A stretch of 64,000 nt of DNA. It comes from Leifsonia sp. 71-9 (GTDB lineage Bacteria; Actinomycetota; Actinomycetes; Actinomycetales; Microbacteriaceae). The translations under genes were made by a program, and so were the position numbers. Positions 18,956-27,284 of this stretch are shown here, piece after piece; position 1 is the first letter of the stretch, and every line of letters begins with the position of its first letter. The DNA is taken from NCBI RefSeq assembly GCF_001898805.1, contig NZ_MKVJ01000019.1:119689-183688 (forward strand). The letters run 5' to 3'. A model generated the notes under the pieces. The model made no database searches. It saw only the letters and a list, made by a program, of their open reading frames with translations, and had not been told where the DNA came from.

Positions 18956-18972
18956 TTCTACAGACTGTAGAA
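18956..18972. promoter_or_regulatory. BlaI/CopY-like palindromic operator
   Basis: TTCTACAGACTGTAGAA is a perfect 8-1-8 palindrome containing TACA-N-TGTA-like halves, the style bound by BlaI/MecI/CopY winged-helix repressors. It sits immediately upstream of the DUF1254-pta-ackA run. No such repressor gene is visible nearby. Confidence 0.5.
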
Positions 18973-19029
18973 GAGCGGGCGATGCTGCCCTCACTCTACG
19001 CGGGCGCCCCGCGACGATGGAATGAAAAA

Positions 19030-19118
19030 AGACCCCCCACGCACCCGCCAGAGCCCGGTTACCCTTGCTGCGTTTCCGCCCTGGGGGAGTTGGCCTGGAT
19101 GGCGCCACGTGGGGAGCC
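19030..19118 (-). ncRNA. ffs: 4.5S signal recognition particle RNA
   Basis: On the minus strand the apical domain reads CCAGGGCGGAAACGCAGCAA followed by GGGTAACC, the conserved asymmetric loop and GNRA-like tip that bind Ffh. The ends pair (CCCCACG near 19114 with CGTGGGG near 19036). The RNA is followed by a T6 run (19030-19025), a factor-independent end. A TAGACT -10 box lies upstream near 19130. This is the small bacterial SRP RNA without an Alu domain. Confidence 0.88.
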
Positions 19119-19220
19119 GTCGAACAGTCTAGCGGGTCGATCTGAGGGCTCGTGCACCGACCCCCTCCTCGCGTCCGCTAGGATATTGTGAGCCGTCGCC
19201 CGCAAGGCGGTGGCAACCCA

Positions 19221-19308
19221 GGAGAATTCGCCTAGTGGCCTATGGCGCACGCTTGGAAAGCGTGTTGGGTGCAAGCCCTCGGGGGTTCGAATCCCCCATT
19301 CTCCGCCA
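19221..19308 (+). tRNA. tRNA-Ser (anticodon GGA)
   Basis: The acceptor stem GGAGAAT pairs with ATTCTCC, the anticodon loop is CTTGGAAAG, there is a long variable arm as in class II serine tRNAs, and the T loop is GGTTCGAATCC. The discriminator G is followed by an encoded CCA. The adjacent integrase suggests it is an integration site. Confidence 0.96.
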
Positions 19309-19326
19309 ATTTCCAGAGCTGATGAG

Positions 19327-19364
19327 GGCCCCGAGATCCGCGTGGTTACGCGGAAGTCGGGGCC
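19327..19364. terminator. bidirectional terminator hairpin
   Basis: GGCCCCGA pairs with TCGGGGCC, with a CGCG/CGCG inner stem, and TTTGCCCTTT follows on the plus strand. It ends the tRNA-Ser transcript and could also stop the leftward integrase transcript. Confidence 0.7.
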
Positions 19365-19376
19365 TTTGCCCTTTCC

Positions 19377-20564
19377 TCAGCCAGCCGATTTAGCTCTCCG
19401 TGCCCACACTTTGCCCACACTTTTCTGATGACCTCCCTCATTGAGGCGCATCGCGACCTCGTCGAGGTCGTCGTCGAAGAGGTCGGCGTAGGTATCGAGG
19501 GTCATCGCGGCGGACTTGTGGCCGAGCATCCGCTGGACGGCTTTGACGTTCGCCCCCGAGCTGACGGCCAGGCTCGCGGCTGTGTGTCGGAGGTCGTGAG
19601 GCGTGAGTCGCTCGAGGTCTGCTGCTGCGAGCGCTGTCAGGAACCAGGAGCGCTTGTTCTTGCTGGCGCTCGGGCGGCGAAGAAAGCCGCCGAAGCGATC
19701 GGCGAAGACGAGGTCGTCGAGGCCCTTTCCTCCGCAGAGTCGAGCGAGCGGCTCGGAGAGGAAACCGGGGAACGGGACGGAGCGTCGCTCCCAGGACTTG
19801 GGGAAACCCTCGATGATGTTGCCGTCTACCTCGGTGGCGGTGTGGTTGATCTCCAGCCGGCGCCGCTCCAGTGAGACATCTCGGACACGGAGGCCGGTGG
19901 CCTCTGCCCAGCGGAGTCCGCAATAGGCGAGGACCATCAAGAGCGTCGCCTGCATGTCGGTGTCGGCGGCCTCGGCGAAGCGGATGACCTCTTCATGGCT
20001 GAGGTATCGGCGTGCTTTGTTCGAGTGCTTGCGCGGTGAACCGTCCGCGCCTCGGGCAACGTTCTTAGTGATTCGGCCGTCCTTGAGCGCGACGTCGAGG
20101 ATGCCGGCGAGGACACCAACTGCGCGGAGCACGACGGTCGCTGATCGCGGCCTCGACGCATCAGCTGTCCACGCGGCACGTGGGTTCGACGCGGCCGACC
20201 CTTGGCCGAGCTCTCGGATCCATTGCGCGACGGCGCTAGGCCGGATGGCACCGACGGCGGCGGTTGCCCAACGCGGTTCGACGTAAACGCGCCACGACGT
20301 CTCGATCGAGTGGAAACTCGAGGGTTTCATCGCCTGTCGCTTGTTCGCGAGCCACCCCGGAGCGAGTTCGCCCACGGTGATTCGTGCCGCTTGCGGATCG
20401 ACGAACGACCCCGCTGCCTTAGAAATCTCGACATTTGCCAGGTACAACTCGGCGTCGCGCTTGGTCTTGAAGCCGCGTTTGTCGGTTTGCCGATGCTCGG
20501 GGGTGCGATATCGGACGCGCCAGCGGCGGCCAGCAGTTGTTTCGTATGGCGTAACGGTTCCCAT
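19377..20564 (-). CDS. tyrosine recombinase/integrase
   Basis: 395 residues. An N-terminal Arm-binding region (GRRWRVRYRTPEHRQTDKRG) and a SAM-like core-binding domain precede the catalytic domain. The catalytic residues are visible: Arg in LAYCGLRWAEATGL, His-x-x-Arg in LTPHDLRHTAASLA, the GH pair in VQRMLGHKSAAMT and the nucleophile in LDTYADLFDDD. It catalyses site-specific integration and excision of a mobile element. The start at 20564 has GGAGG 6 bases upstream; an earlier in-frame GTG (20582) lacks a site. Its end lies 69 bases from tRNA-Ser, the usual arrangement for an integrative element using a tRNA attB. Confidence 0.93.
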   Translation of the reverse strand: MGTVTPYETTAGRRWRVRYRTPEHRQTDKRGFKTKRDAELYLANVEISKAAGSFVDPQAARITVGELAPGWLANKRQAMKPSSFHSIETSWRVYVEPRWATAAVGAIRPSAVAQWIRELGQGSAASNPRAAWTADASRPRSATVVLRAVGVLAGILDVALKDGRITKNVARGADGSPRKHSNKARRYLSHEEVIRFAEAADTDMQATLLMVLAYCGLRWAEATGLRVRDVSLERRRLEINHTATEVDGNIIEGFPKSWERRSVPFPGFLSEPLARLCGGKGLDDLVFADRFGGFLRRPSASKNKRSWFLTALAAADLERLTPHDLRHTAASLAVSSGANVKAVQRMLGHKSAAMTLDTYADLFDDDLDEVAMRLNEGGHQKSVGKVWARRAKSAG

Positions 20565-20844
20565 GACTACCTCCTCACTCACACGTTCCGGACATAGCCG
20601 CGATTTGGCGCGCTACCCGCGAAGCGTGTCTTGTGAATGAGACGCGCTCAGAAGAACCGCTAAATTGCACGCATGGATGACTGGTGGAGCGGCACCCACT
20701 GGTGGAACCAGCAAAGCCGGGAACCGGTCGCGATTGGTCGGGAGTGGTTGGTACCGTCGGAGCACATTGGCGTAGCTGCTTCGAGTCGCGCCTCTGCTGG
20801 CTTGCGCCGCAATGGTGTAGTCGCAATTCAGGAGGAATACGGCG

Positions 20845-21504
20845 TTGCCGATGATTGAAGCCTCGACGAAGCCCGTTGATTGGTTCAGCTCGATCAACTG
20901 GGGGACGGTGCCGGACTGGGTAACTGGGCTCCTCACCGCGGCAACCCTGTTCCTCGCAGTAATGATCCTCCTAGGAGATAGACGTCGTGCTAAGCGAGCC
21001 GAAGCCGACGCCTTCTCTACCTGGCCGGTTTTCATGGGCACGCACGCCGTGCCAGACCTTCCCGATTACGCCGTGGAACTCCACGCCTACAACGCGGGGG
21101 ATAAACCAATCCTGTACACGATGGTGATGGTGCGGCCGGGAAGTCCGCAGCATGCGCTACAGACGATGTCCACCAAACCGATTCCTCCGCAGACCGAAGT
21201 CGTCTCGAAGATCGGCTTTGACAACATCTGGTACGACTCTCCGCTGCTCATCCAGTTCAGAGATGCAAGGGGTCAGACATGGCTCCGGGACGTCAACACG
21301 AACAAGTACATCGGCAAGAGTCAGGTGAACAAGTGGTACCGGAAGTACGGCAAGACGAGGGCAGGGATGTATCACTTCCTTTTCACAAACCGCAATCGCG
21401 ACCTAATCAAGAAGGACATGGAGGAGCAGCGACTGAGATGGGAGGCCGAAGAGGCCGCGCGGGTGCCCGAGAAGACCCGCAAGAAACGTGGACGCGTGCG
21501 ATGA
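20845..21504 (+). CDS. single-pass membrane protein of unknown function
   Basis: 219 residues. One N-terminal membrane helix (VTGLLTAATLFLAVMILLG) is followed by a basic RRRAKRAE stop-transfer and a soluble domain. The soluble part looks like a beta-sandwich (YAVELHAYNAGDKPILYTMV) and ends in a highly charged helix. The TTG at 20845 is chosen because GGAGG ends 9 bases upstream; ATG at 20851 is the alternative. It overlaps the next gene by ATGA. GC is lower than in the flanking core, as expected for cargo of the element. No known family. Confidence 0.65.
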   Translation: MPMIEASTKPVDWFSSINWGTVPDWVTGLLTAATLFLAVMILLGDRRRAKRAEADAFSTWPVFMGTHAVPDLPDYAVELHAYNAGDKPILYTMVMVRPGSPQHALQTMSTKPIPPQTEVVSKIGFDNIWYDSPLLIQFRDARGQTWLRDVNTNKYIGKSQVNKWYRKYGKTRAGMYHFLFTNRNRDLIKKDMEEQRLRWEAEEAARVPEKTRKKRGRVR

Positions 21505-22168
21505 CCGCTGTGCCTGACCGTCATTGGGCACACCAGCACCTCCCAGCGCCGGCGTTTGCCGCAGCCCACCAGGCCGGCGGAGCACGGATGTCGCACGTTC
21601 GTGATTTGATTCGGCGCATGAGCGACAACGTCGACGAAGCACCTGCGTGGCAAGAGGCCATGCGGCGTGCGTACCTCGGTTACCTCCAGCTCAGGTATCG
21701 AGATCCTATTCAACGGCAAGCGCAAGCCCACCTTCATGACGATCTGACGTTCGTGGAAGCCCGAACATCAAGCTTTGCGTCAGCTCCCAAAGCAGTGCAA
21801 CGGCAAGTCATCCGCGAACTAGAACATCAGATCGAGGTTCGCAAGTCTGGCAACGCTTCCCCGCCCTTTCAGGACTCGTCGCCGTTTTCGGGACGACCAT
21901 CACGCTGATAGGCGCGATCTTTCTGGCGATCTACAACGGTTGGTTCGGGCTTGTGACCGCTCTCACCGATCCTTCGACCGGACAGGTACATGGCATAACC
22001 GCCACCGAGTCCAACTCCGTCGTCGGTGGGATCGCACCCGCGATCGTTTGCTTCGCAATCTGCTTCGTCGCAGTTGGACTCCTGGCCTTCTTCACGGCGA
22101 AGAACCGCGACAAGCGACGGGCAACAAGCGTGGTCTGGCTGCGCGCTTACAAAAGAGCGCGAACCTAA
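21501..22168 (+). pseudogene. membrane protein gene interrupted by a frameshift
   Basis: The first frame (ATG 21501, overlapping the upstream stop) encodes a soluble helical part ending VIRELEHQIEVRKSGN and stops at 21908. A second frame entered around 21840-21860 continues as WQRFPALSGLVAVFGTTITL, gives two membrane helices (LIGAIFLAIYNGWFGL and IVCFAICFVAVGLLAFF) and ends in a basic tail at 22168. The second frame has no start of its own before 21953. The simplest reading is one cytosolic-plus-membrane protein broken by a one-base indel. It could instead be a sequencing error. Confidence 0.5.
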
Positions 22169-22855
22169 GGAGAGAGGGAGTCGGTGAGAGCGTGGGACTC
22201 GAACTCTAGCCACGGCCCGCTCAACCCCCCGCACTACTGCCAAAGTCCGCGGAAAGTCGGCATCATGGAGTGCTCAAGAACGTTACCCGATGCGCTTGGA
22301 TTCTCCTCAAATGTTGTCAAAATGTTGTCACGCAATCGGGCTCGCTGAACCGGCTGAGATCCGCCCCCGAGGTGACCGCTCGGGCGACGTCAAGTACGTT
22401 CCATGGGTTTGGAAATGCTTGATCTGGCTTCAGTGGAGGGTGCATCAGCAAATGCTGCTCGTACGCACCATTGCAAACTGTCATAGCGACCGGTTTAAGG
22501 TAACGCTTTTGGAGGCTTTCTGCCGCCGGGTAGATATGCCACGTCTCCGGCACCCGCCCGGATGCAAACCCGCCGCTTGGTCAGCCTCTCTTGAGCCGCG
22601 GAGATTAGCGTCGCCGTAGAGTGTCGCTTGGCGTTGCCTGCCGATAGCGCAGCTGACGTGCATGCCGGACCACGACATGGTGTACGGCCGAATGTATTCC
22701 CGCCGCGCCGGCCCGGATGCCCGAGTCCGGAGCTCCAGCCAGTGCGAGCCGAAAGCGGCCTTGGACAACTTGCGCTGATCCAGTCACGGCGGGAGCTTCT
22801 CATCTAGCACTCGCGCCTCAGGCCGTTTCGTGAACCGAATCAGCGGTCCGTCCGG
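22169..22855. other. gene-poor stretch, no supported feature
   Basis: No reading frame on either strand has convincing domain content, start signal or codon bias. There is a short direct repeat, AATGTTGTCA (around 22312-22332). The stretch may be debris between the integrase-linked genes and the metal region. Confidence 0.4.
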
Positions 22856-23968
22856 TCATCGGGTCGAATGCGCGGGGACCGGACGGAGGTGGAAGTCGTC
22901 GACGTTCCCGACCGTGCTGCGCAGGTGCGCGAGAGCATCCAGCCGGATTGTGTCAGCTGCAGCCAGGGCGCCATCGTCGACCTCGATCTCTGCTGCGCCT
23001 TGCAAACGATGACCGACCCACCGCAGTTGTACTCGGTTGACGCCGTGCACGCCGGGGGTGTCGGCGAGGGCGTGTTCGACCTTGTGGACGAGTTCGGGTT
23101 CGATGCCGTCCATCAGGCGACGGCCGACGCTACGCACGGTGCCCCAGAGGAGGATGACGATTGCGATGGAGATCAGCAGGCCAACGATCGGGTCAGCGAT
23201 CGGGAAGCCGAGCATCGCCCCAAACGCTCCGAGCACGACGGCGAGGGAGGTGAATCCATCCATCCGGGCGTGGACGCCGTCGGCGACGAGGGCGGCTGAG
23301 CCGATCTTCTGCCCCACCCGGATCCGGTAGATAGCGACCGCCTCGTTGCCGGCGAAGCCGATGAAACCGGCAGCAACAACCCACCACAGGTTGTGCAGCG
23401 GCTGCGGGTTAATGAAGCGCTCGATCGACTGCCAGGCGGCGACGATCGCCGAGAGAGCGACGACAACGATGATGAAGAGACCAGCAAGGTCTTCAGCCCG
23501 ACCGAACCCGTAGGTGTAGCGACGGGTGGCGACGCGACGGCCGAGGATGAACGCGATCCACAGCGGCACCGCGGTCAGCGCGTCCGAGAAGTTATGGACC
23601 GTGTCCGCCAGCAGCGCCACCGAACCACTGAGAAGCACGACAACGAACTGCAGGATCGCTGTTCCCAGCAGCAGGAACAGGCTGATCTTCAGCGCCCGAA
23701 CCCCCTCGCGGCTGGCTTCCAGCGCGTCGTCGATGGATTCGGCGGCGTCGTGCGAGTGCGGCACGAACAGGTTGTAGAGGAACCCCTTGAACCCGGTCGG
23801 GTGACTATGGTGGTGGTCCTGGTCGTGGTGGTGACCGTGGTCATGCGCGTGGTCGTGCTTCTGCTCGCCGTGCGGGTGATCATGCTCGTGATCGCCGTGG
23901 GGGCGGCGATCGTCGTGGTTGTGCTCGCCGATGACTCCGTGGTCGTGGTGCCGGTGCGGAGTGGTCAC
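22856..23968 (-). CDS. cation diffusion facilitator (Zn/Co/Cd-type exporter)
   Basis: 370 residues. A His/Asp-rich cytosolic N-terminus of about 55 residues (repeats such as HDHAHDHGHHHDQDHHH) probably buffers or senses metal. Six membrane helices follow, with site residues HNFSD in helix 2 and HARMD in helix 5, the paired HxxxD motifs of zinc-type CDF antiporters. The C-terminal domain is the usual metal-binding ferredoxin-like part. It exports divalent cations in exchange for protons. The GTG start overlaps the stop of the ArsR gene (GTGA), so the pair forms an autoregulated detoxification operon. Confidence 0.9.
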   Translation of the reverse strand: MTTPHRHHDHGVIGEHNHDDRRPHGDHEHDHPHGEQKHDHAHDHGHHHDQDHHHSHPTGFKGFLYNLFVPHSHDAAESIDDALEASREGVRALKISLFLLLGTAILQFVVVLLSGSVALLADTVHNFSDALTAVPLWIAFILGRRVATRRYTYGFGRAEDLAGLFIIVVVALSAIVAAWQSIERFINPQPLHNLWWVVAAGFIGFAGNEAVAIYRIRVGQKIGSAALVADGVHARMDGFTSLAVVLGAFGAMLGFPIADPIVGLLISIAIVILLWGTVRSVGRRLMDGIEPELVHKVEHALADTPGVHGVNRVQLRWVGHRLQGAAEIEVDDGALAAADTIRLDALAHLRSTVGNVDDFHLRPVPAHSTR

Positions 23969-24339
23969 GCTGTCGCCACATCGGGTTCGGTCTGGTTGTG
24001 GTGGTGCCGGGGACTTCCGCCGAGGGCGTGTTCGGCTTGGAAGATGGCGTCCGAAACCAGCTGTCGGGCGTGCTCGTTGGCCAGCTGGTAGAAGACGCGG
24101 GTGCCTTCCTGCCGGGTGGAGACGATTCGGGCGAGGCGAAGTTTTGCCAGGTGTTGGGAGACTGACGCGGGTGTCTTGTCGAGGATGTCGGCGAGATGGT
24201 TGACCGAGAGTTCCTGGTCGCGGAGGGCGAGAATAATCCGCACCCGGGTGGCATCGGCGAGCATGCCGAACACTTCCACGGCCAACTCGACGTACTGGCT
24301 GTCGGGCAAGCGCCCACATATCGCGTTATCTGCATCCAT
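23965..24339 (-). CDS. ArsR/SmtB-family metal-sensing repressor
   Basis: 124 residues with a winged helix: FGMLADATRVRIILALRDQE, SVNHLADILDKTPASVSQHL (recognition helix) and the wing GTRVFYQL. The C-terminus carries HARQLVSDAIFQAEH and HHH, placed like the alpha5 zinc site of SmtB/CzrA proteins. The N-terminal cysteine alone is not an arsenic site. It should release its operator when zinc-type metals are in excess, derepressing itself and the CDF exporter. A dyad overlaps the ATG at 24339. Confidence 0.88.
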   Translation of the reverse strand: MDADNAICGRLPDSQYVELAVEVFGMLADATRVRIILALRDQELSVNHLADILDKTPASVSQHLAKLRLARIVSTRQEGTRVFYQLANEHARQLVSDAIFQAEHALGGSPRHHHNQTEPDVATA

Positions 24340-24347
24340 ACGCAGAT
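24328..24347. promoter_or_regulatory. ArsR-type operator overlapping the arsR start codon
   Basis: ATCTGC-N8-GCAGAT is centred on the start codon of the ArsR-family gene, similar in layout to 12-2-12 SmtB/CzrA operators. Confidence 0.5.
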
Positions 24348-24419
24348 TATGGCATAGGTTGTCGGGACTGAGGTCCCAGAGTCGCGTGAGAAGGGCCGGG
24401 ACATCGATGGAGGAAACTG

Positions 24420-24632
24420 ATGGCGCGCAGTCTGACGTGTAAGGCGTGTGGCGAGGTCATTGTGGGTGATACCGACGACGACTTCGTGGAGAACGCTCGA
24501 AAACATGCTCGCGGGCACGGCCACGTGGGCCCGGCACTGACAAGGGAGCACATTCTGACCCGGTTTGAGCACAACCACTCGGGCGATCACAGCCATGACG
24601 GCCGCGACCACTCAGACCCGCAGGCTGGTTAG
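24420..24632 (+). CDS. small DUF1059-like protein with His-rich tail
   Basis: 70 residues beginning MARSLTCKACGEVIVGDTDD with a CxxC pair, followed by a helix (FVENARKHARGHGHVG) and a tail rich in His/Asp (HNHSGDHSHDGRDH). The core matches the short DUF1059 pattern; the tail suggests metal binding. GGAGG lies 7 bases before the ATG. The end overlaps the convergent copper-storage gene by 4 bases. It is divergent from the ArsR-CDF pair and shares its control region. Confidence 0.65.
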   Translation: MARSLTCKACGEVIVGDTDDDFVENARKHARGHGHVGPALTREHILTRFEHNHSGDHSHDGRDHSDPQAG

Positions 24633-25033
24633 AGACTGGCGATGAGGTCGGCGCAGGCCCGTTCGCAGCGCCGGCATACATCGGCGCAGATGCGGCAGTG
24701 TTCGTGCATGCTGGCGTGCTTGTCACATTCGTCTGCGCACGCGCTGCAGGCCGCGCGGCACGATTCCAGTGCCGCTCGGGTGACGTTTGCGTCGTAGCCG
24801 GTGTGTCGGGAGAGCACGTTGGCGGTGGAGGCGCAGATGTCGGCGCAGTCGAGGTCAGTGCGCACGCACTTGACCAGGTCTGCGACCATCTCCTCGCTAA
24901 GGCACGCGTCCGCGCAAGCGGTACAGGTTTGCGCGCACTCGATGCACGCTTCGATGCAGGCCACGAGCTTCTGCCGGTCGACGTCGCCGAAGTCGGCGGG
25001 GTAGCTGTCGAGCATTTGTTCAACGGCGGACAT
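24629..25033 (-). CDS. four-helix-bundle copper storage protein (Csp/DUF326)
   Basis: 134 residues with 18 cysteines, many as CxxxC spaced along helices (ACIEACIECAQTCTACADAC, CADIC, CRAACSACADEC, CRICADVCRRCERAC). This is the pattern of Csp proteins, whose helical bundle fills with Cu(I). There is no signal peptide, so it is the cytosolic Csp3 type and probably stores or buffers Cu(I). HxxC elements near MHEHC resemble the bundle-mouth ligands. It stands alone on the minus strand with a short upstream AGGAGAAGC ribosome binding site. Confidence 0.88.
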   Translation of the reverse strand: MSAVEQMLDSYPADFGDVDRQKLVACIEACIECAQTCTACADACLSEEMVADLVKCVRTDLDCADICASTANVLSRHTGYDANVTRAALESCRAACSACADECDKHASMHEHCRICADVCRRCERACADLIASL

Positions 25034-25466
25034 AGTGCTTCTCCTTCACGATCAGCAGCCCCTACATGGGCGAGGGTACGCCGAAAGTGCAGGCCGCACG
25101 ATCTTGCTCGACGCGATTGATTGCCGATCCATTGCGGGCTCGGAATGGAGTGCAGGCGCAAGGCTGCACATCCGTACCCCCTAGCGGCAATCGATCCCCC
25201 CGACAGACGGACCCTTTCCGAGCGGCAGGCCGCGACGCCAACGAGGTGAGCGCATCGTCCTGATCAGCGGCGTAGTTCGGGCGACGGCTCCACGAGCTTT
25301 GGGAGAAGCCGGGCAATTGGATCACTCAACTTCTTCCGACGATGTCCGCTCGGTCGTTGCTCAGCACTGCTCCGGGTCCTCGCGGGCAACGCAACGCACG
25401 CGGAGCGCGGGCGAAGCGACCGTTCAGGACAGTTTGCGAGAATGATCCTGATCGAGCTAGTAGGGG
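25034..25466. other. intergenic region
   Basis: Lies between divergent genes (copper storage protein leftward, small membrane protein rightward) and must hold both promoters. No convincing gene or CsoR dyad. Isolated half-sites GGGTACG and CGTACCCCC occur about 100 bases apart. Confidence 0.4.
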
Positions 25467-25472
25467 ATGAAC

Positions 25473-25895
25473 ATGAATCGCGCACACGATGCCAATGGGC
25501 ATCCTCGCACGCGCGCGTTTCTGCTGGCATTGGCCATGTTGTTTGTCGCAGTTCTGGTGACCATGGCATGGGTCCATTCAAGTCCTCGCCATGCCGTTGG
25601 CGGCTTCCCTGCGGATGCCGTGGTGGCGGCGCAGCCGAGTCCGGTTGACGCTGTGCATGACCCGTCCGAAAGCCACAGCGACAATAGCTCCTCCGCGGAA
25701 TCAGAAGACCATTCGTACCTTCGTTCTCGCCACAGCGACACACCTCTCCCCCTAGCCAACGTGGTGGCCGTTCGAAGCGCCGCCACGGCGCCCGTCGACC
25801 TCAGACGCGTTCCGACGCGTGCACCCAATGAACGACTAGTCGCTTCGCCGGACTGGTCTGTCGCAGTGGTCAAAATTTCAGTGAGTCGAACCTAG
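25473..25895 (+). CDS. small single-pass membrane protein, possibly DUF6153-like
   Basis: 140 residues. A single helix, RTRAFLLALAMLFVAVLVTM, is followed by an extracytoplasmic His/Ser-rich part and ends VVKISVSRT. The size, layout and final SRT tail resemble the protein encoded at 51451-51933 (ending LVALSISRT). Such small proteins recur in actinobacterial copper clusters and fit DUF6153 loosely. ATG 25473 is preferred because AGGGG lies 6 bases upstream; ATG 25467 is too close to it. Confidence 0.5.
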   Translation: MNRAHDANGHPRTRAFLLALAMLFVAVLVTMAWVHSSPRHAVGGFPADAVVAAQPSPVDAVHDPSESHSDNSSSAESEDHSYLRSRHSDTPLPLANVVAVRSAATAPVDLRRVPTRAPNERLVASPDWSVAVVKISVSRT

Positions 25896-26015
25896 GAATC
25901 ATCTTCCCGGGACCGTCGCGTCCCGATCCGATGTACCTACTAGCCGCCAGGCGCGGCATGTTCTCGCGTCATCCCCTGCGCGCCACGGTTCGCCGACTCA
26001 TTGAAAGCCCCAACC

Positions 26016-27284
26016 ATGAAACACTTCCTCTCCATTTGTCTAGGAAAGACTGTTCGATCTCTGCTGCGACTCGCCCGCCGCGGATCTGCGCTCCCCGGCC
26101 TGATAGTCGAACGAATCGATGGTGCGCTCCTCCCGGACGTGCTGGCCTCCCTACCCCGCGGCGTGGTGGTGGTCGCCGGAACTAACGGGAAGACCACGAC
26201 AACCAAACTCATCGTTGAAGTTCTTCGAGCGCACGACCTGAAGGTCTTCTCAAACCCGAGTGGCAGCAATTACAGCCGCGGCATCCTCTCGTCGCTTTTG
26301 GGACAAATCTCGTTCTCAGGCCGACTCGATGCAGACATTGCCGTGCTTGAACTCGACGAGGGACACGCGGCCGCGTTTGTGAGCGCGGTGCCGCCACGAC
26401 ACTCTCTCATTTTGAATGTGATGCGAGATCAAATGGATCGATATGGCGAGATCGACCACACGACGAATTTGCTACATCAAGTCGCTGTGGCAACTACGCA
26501 CGATGTCATCGTCAACGATCTAGATCCCCGGCTACACAGTGAACGCTTTCTGCAAGATGTCGACGCTGCCGTATCAACCTTCAGCGCATCCCCTGAACTT
26601 CAACCCCTATTTCCCGGGGACGACGAGCTGCTTGAGACGGATCAACGGGCAAAGATCGCAATCTTCGACCAGACCACGCTTGAGCGGATTGAGCCAACTC
26701 CTGTCGCATCATTTGACGGCGCTTCGCTTCCATTCACGCTCCCATTCGGAGGTTCGTACAACTCCCTCAACGCGGTCGCTGCCCTGTCGATCAGTCGTGC
26801 CGTTCTCGGTAGCGATTTCGATCCACACCGCGCTTCCGAAGCACTAGCCCACGCAGCGCCCGCGTTCGGGCGCGGCGAACTCATCACGTTCAAGGGACAG
26901 ACGATCCACCTGGTCTTGGTTAAGAATCCCGGCGCATTCCGGGCAGCGTTGGAATCGTACTCGGGCGACGGCGCTCACACGATGATCGCGCTCAATGATC
27001 ATGACGCCGACGGGAAAGACGTCTCCTGGATTTGGGATGTCGATTTCGCCCCCCTCAAATCCGACAAAGTGCAGCTCGTGACCGGAACACGCGCGCCCGA
27101 TCTTGAGCTGCGGCTTCACTACGACGACATAGCGGTGGCCATCCGCGAACCTGATATTCGACGCGCATTGGACCTCTTCGTCAAGACTCCAACGCCGACT
27201 CTCAAGCGCATCTACTGCACGTACACGGCGATGCTCGCGATCAGACGCACGCTCCGTCCCGGAATCCTTGGAGAAGCAGCATGA
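26016..27284 (+). CDS. murT: lipid II isoglutaminyl synthase, MurT subunit
   Basis: 422 residues of the Mur ligase-like MurT family. ATP-binding P-loop VVVAGTNGKTTTTKLIVEVL, substrate segment NPSGSNYSRGILSSLL, ELDEGHAA, LNVMRDQMDRYGEIDHT, and the C-terminal VKNPGAFRAALE and NDHDADGKDVSWIWDVDF. With GatD it amidates D-Glu of lipid II to D-isoglutamine. The Cys4 zinc ribbon normally found in the middle domain is missing; the region 175-215 has no cysteine. ATG 26016 is preferred to the upstream TTG (26001). The gene overlaps gatD by ATGA and has lower GC than the core, suggesting transfer. Confidence 0.88.
   Translation: MKHFLSICLGKTVRSLLRLARRGSALPGLIVERIDGALLPDVLASLPRGVVVVAGTNGKTTTTKLIVEVLRAHDLKVFSNPSGSNYSRGILSSLLGQISFSGRLDADIAVLELDEGHAAAFVSAVPPRHSLILNVMRDQMDRYGEIDHTTNLLHQVAVATTHDVIVNDLDPRLHSERFLQDVDAAVSTFSASPELQPLFPGDDELLETDQRAKIAIFDQTTLERIEPTPVASFDGASLPFTLPFGGSYNSLNAVAALSISRAVLGSDFDPHRASEALAHAAPAFGRGELITFKGQTIHLVLVKNPGAFRAALESYSGDGAHTMIALNDHDADGKDVSWIWDVDFAPLKSDKVQLVTGTRAPDLELRLHYDDIAVAIREPDIRRALDLFVKTPTPTLKRIYCTYTAMLAIRRTLRPGILGEAA

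Noticed and set aside
16036..19191. Very long rightward open frame opposite pta and the DUF1254 gene
   Set aside because: Composition is Arg/Val/Asp-rich without domains; it mirrors the third-position GC of the real genes and crosses the SRP RNA.
22317..22803. Short leftward open frames in the gene-poor stretch
   Set aside because: No start signals, no domain content, and mutually overlapping frames; probably debris.
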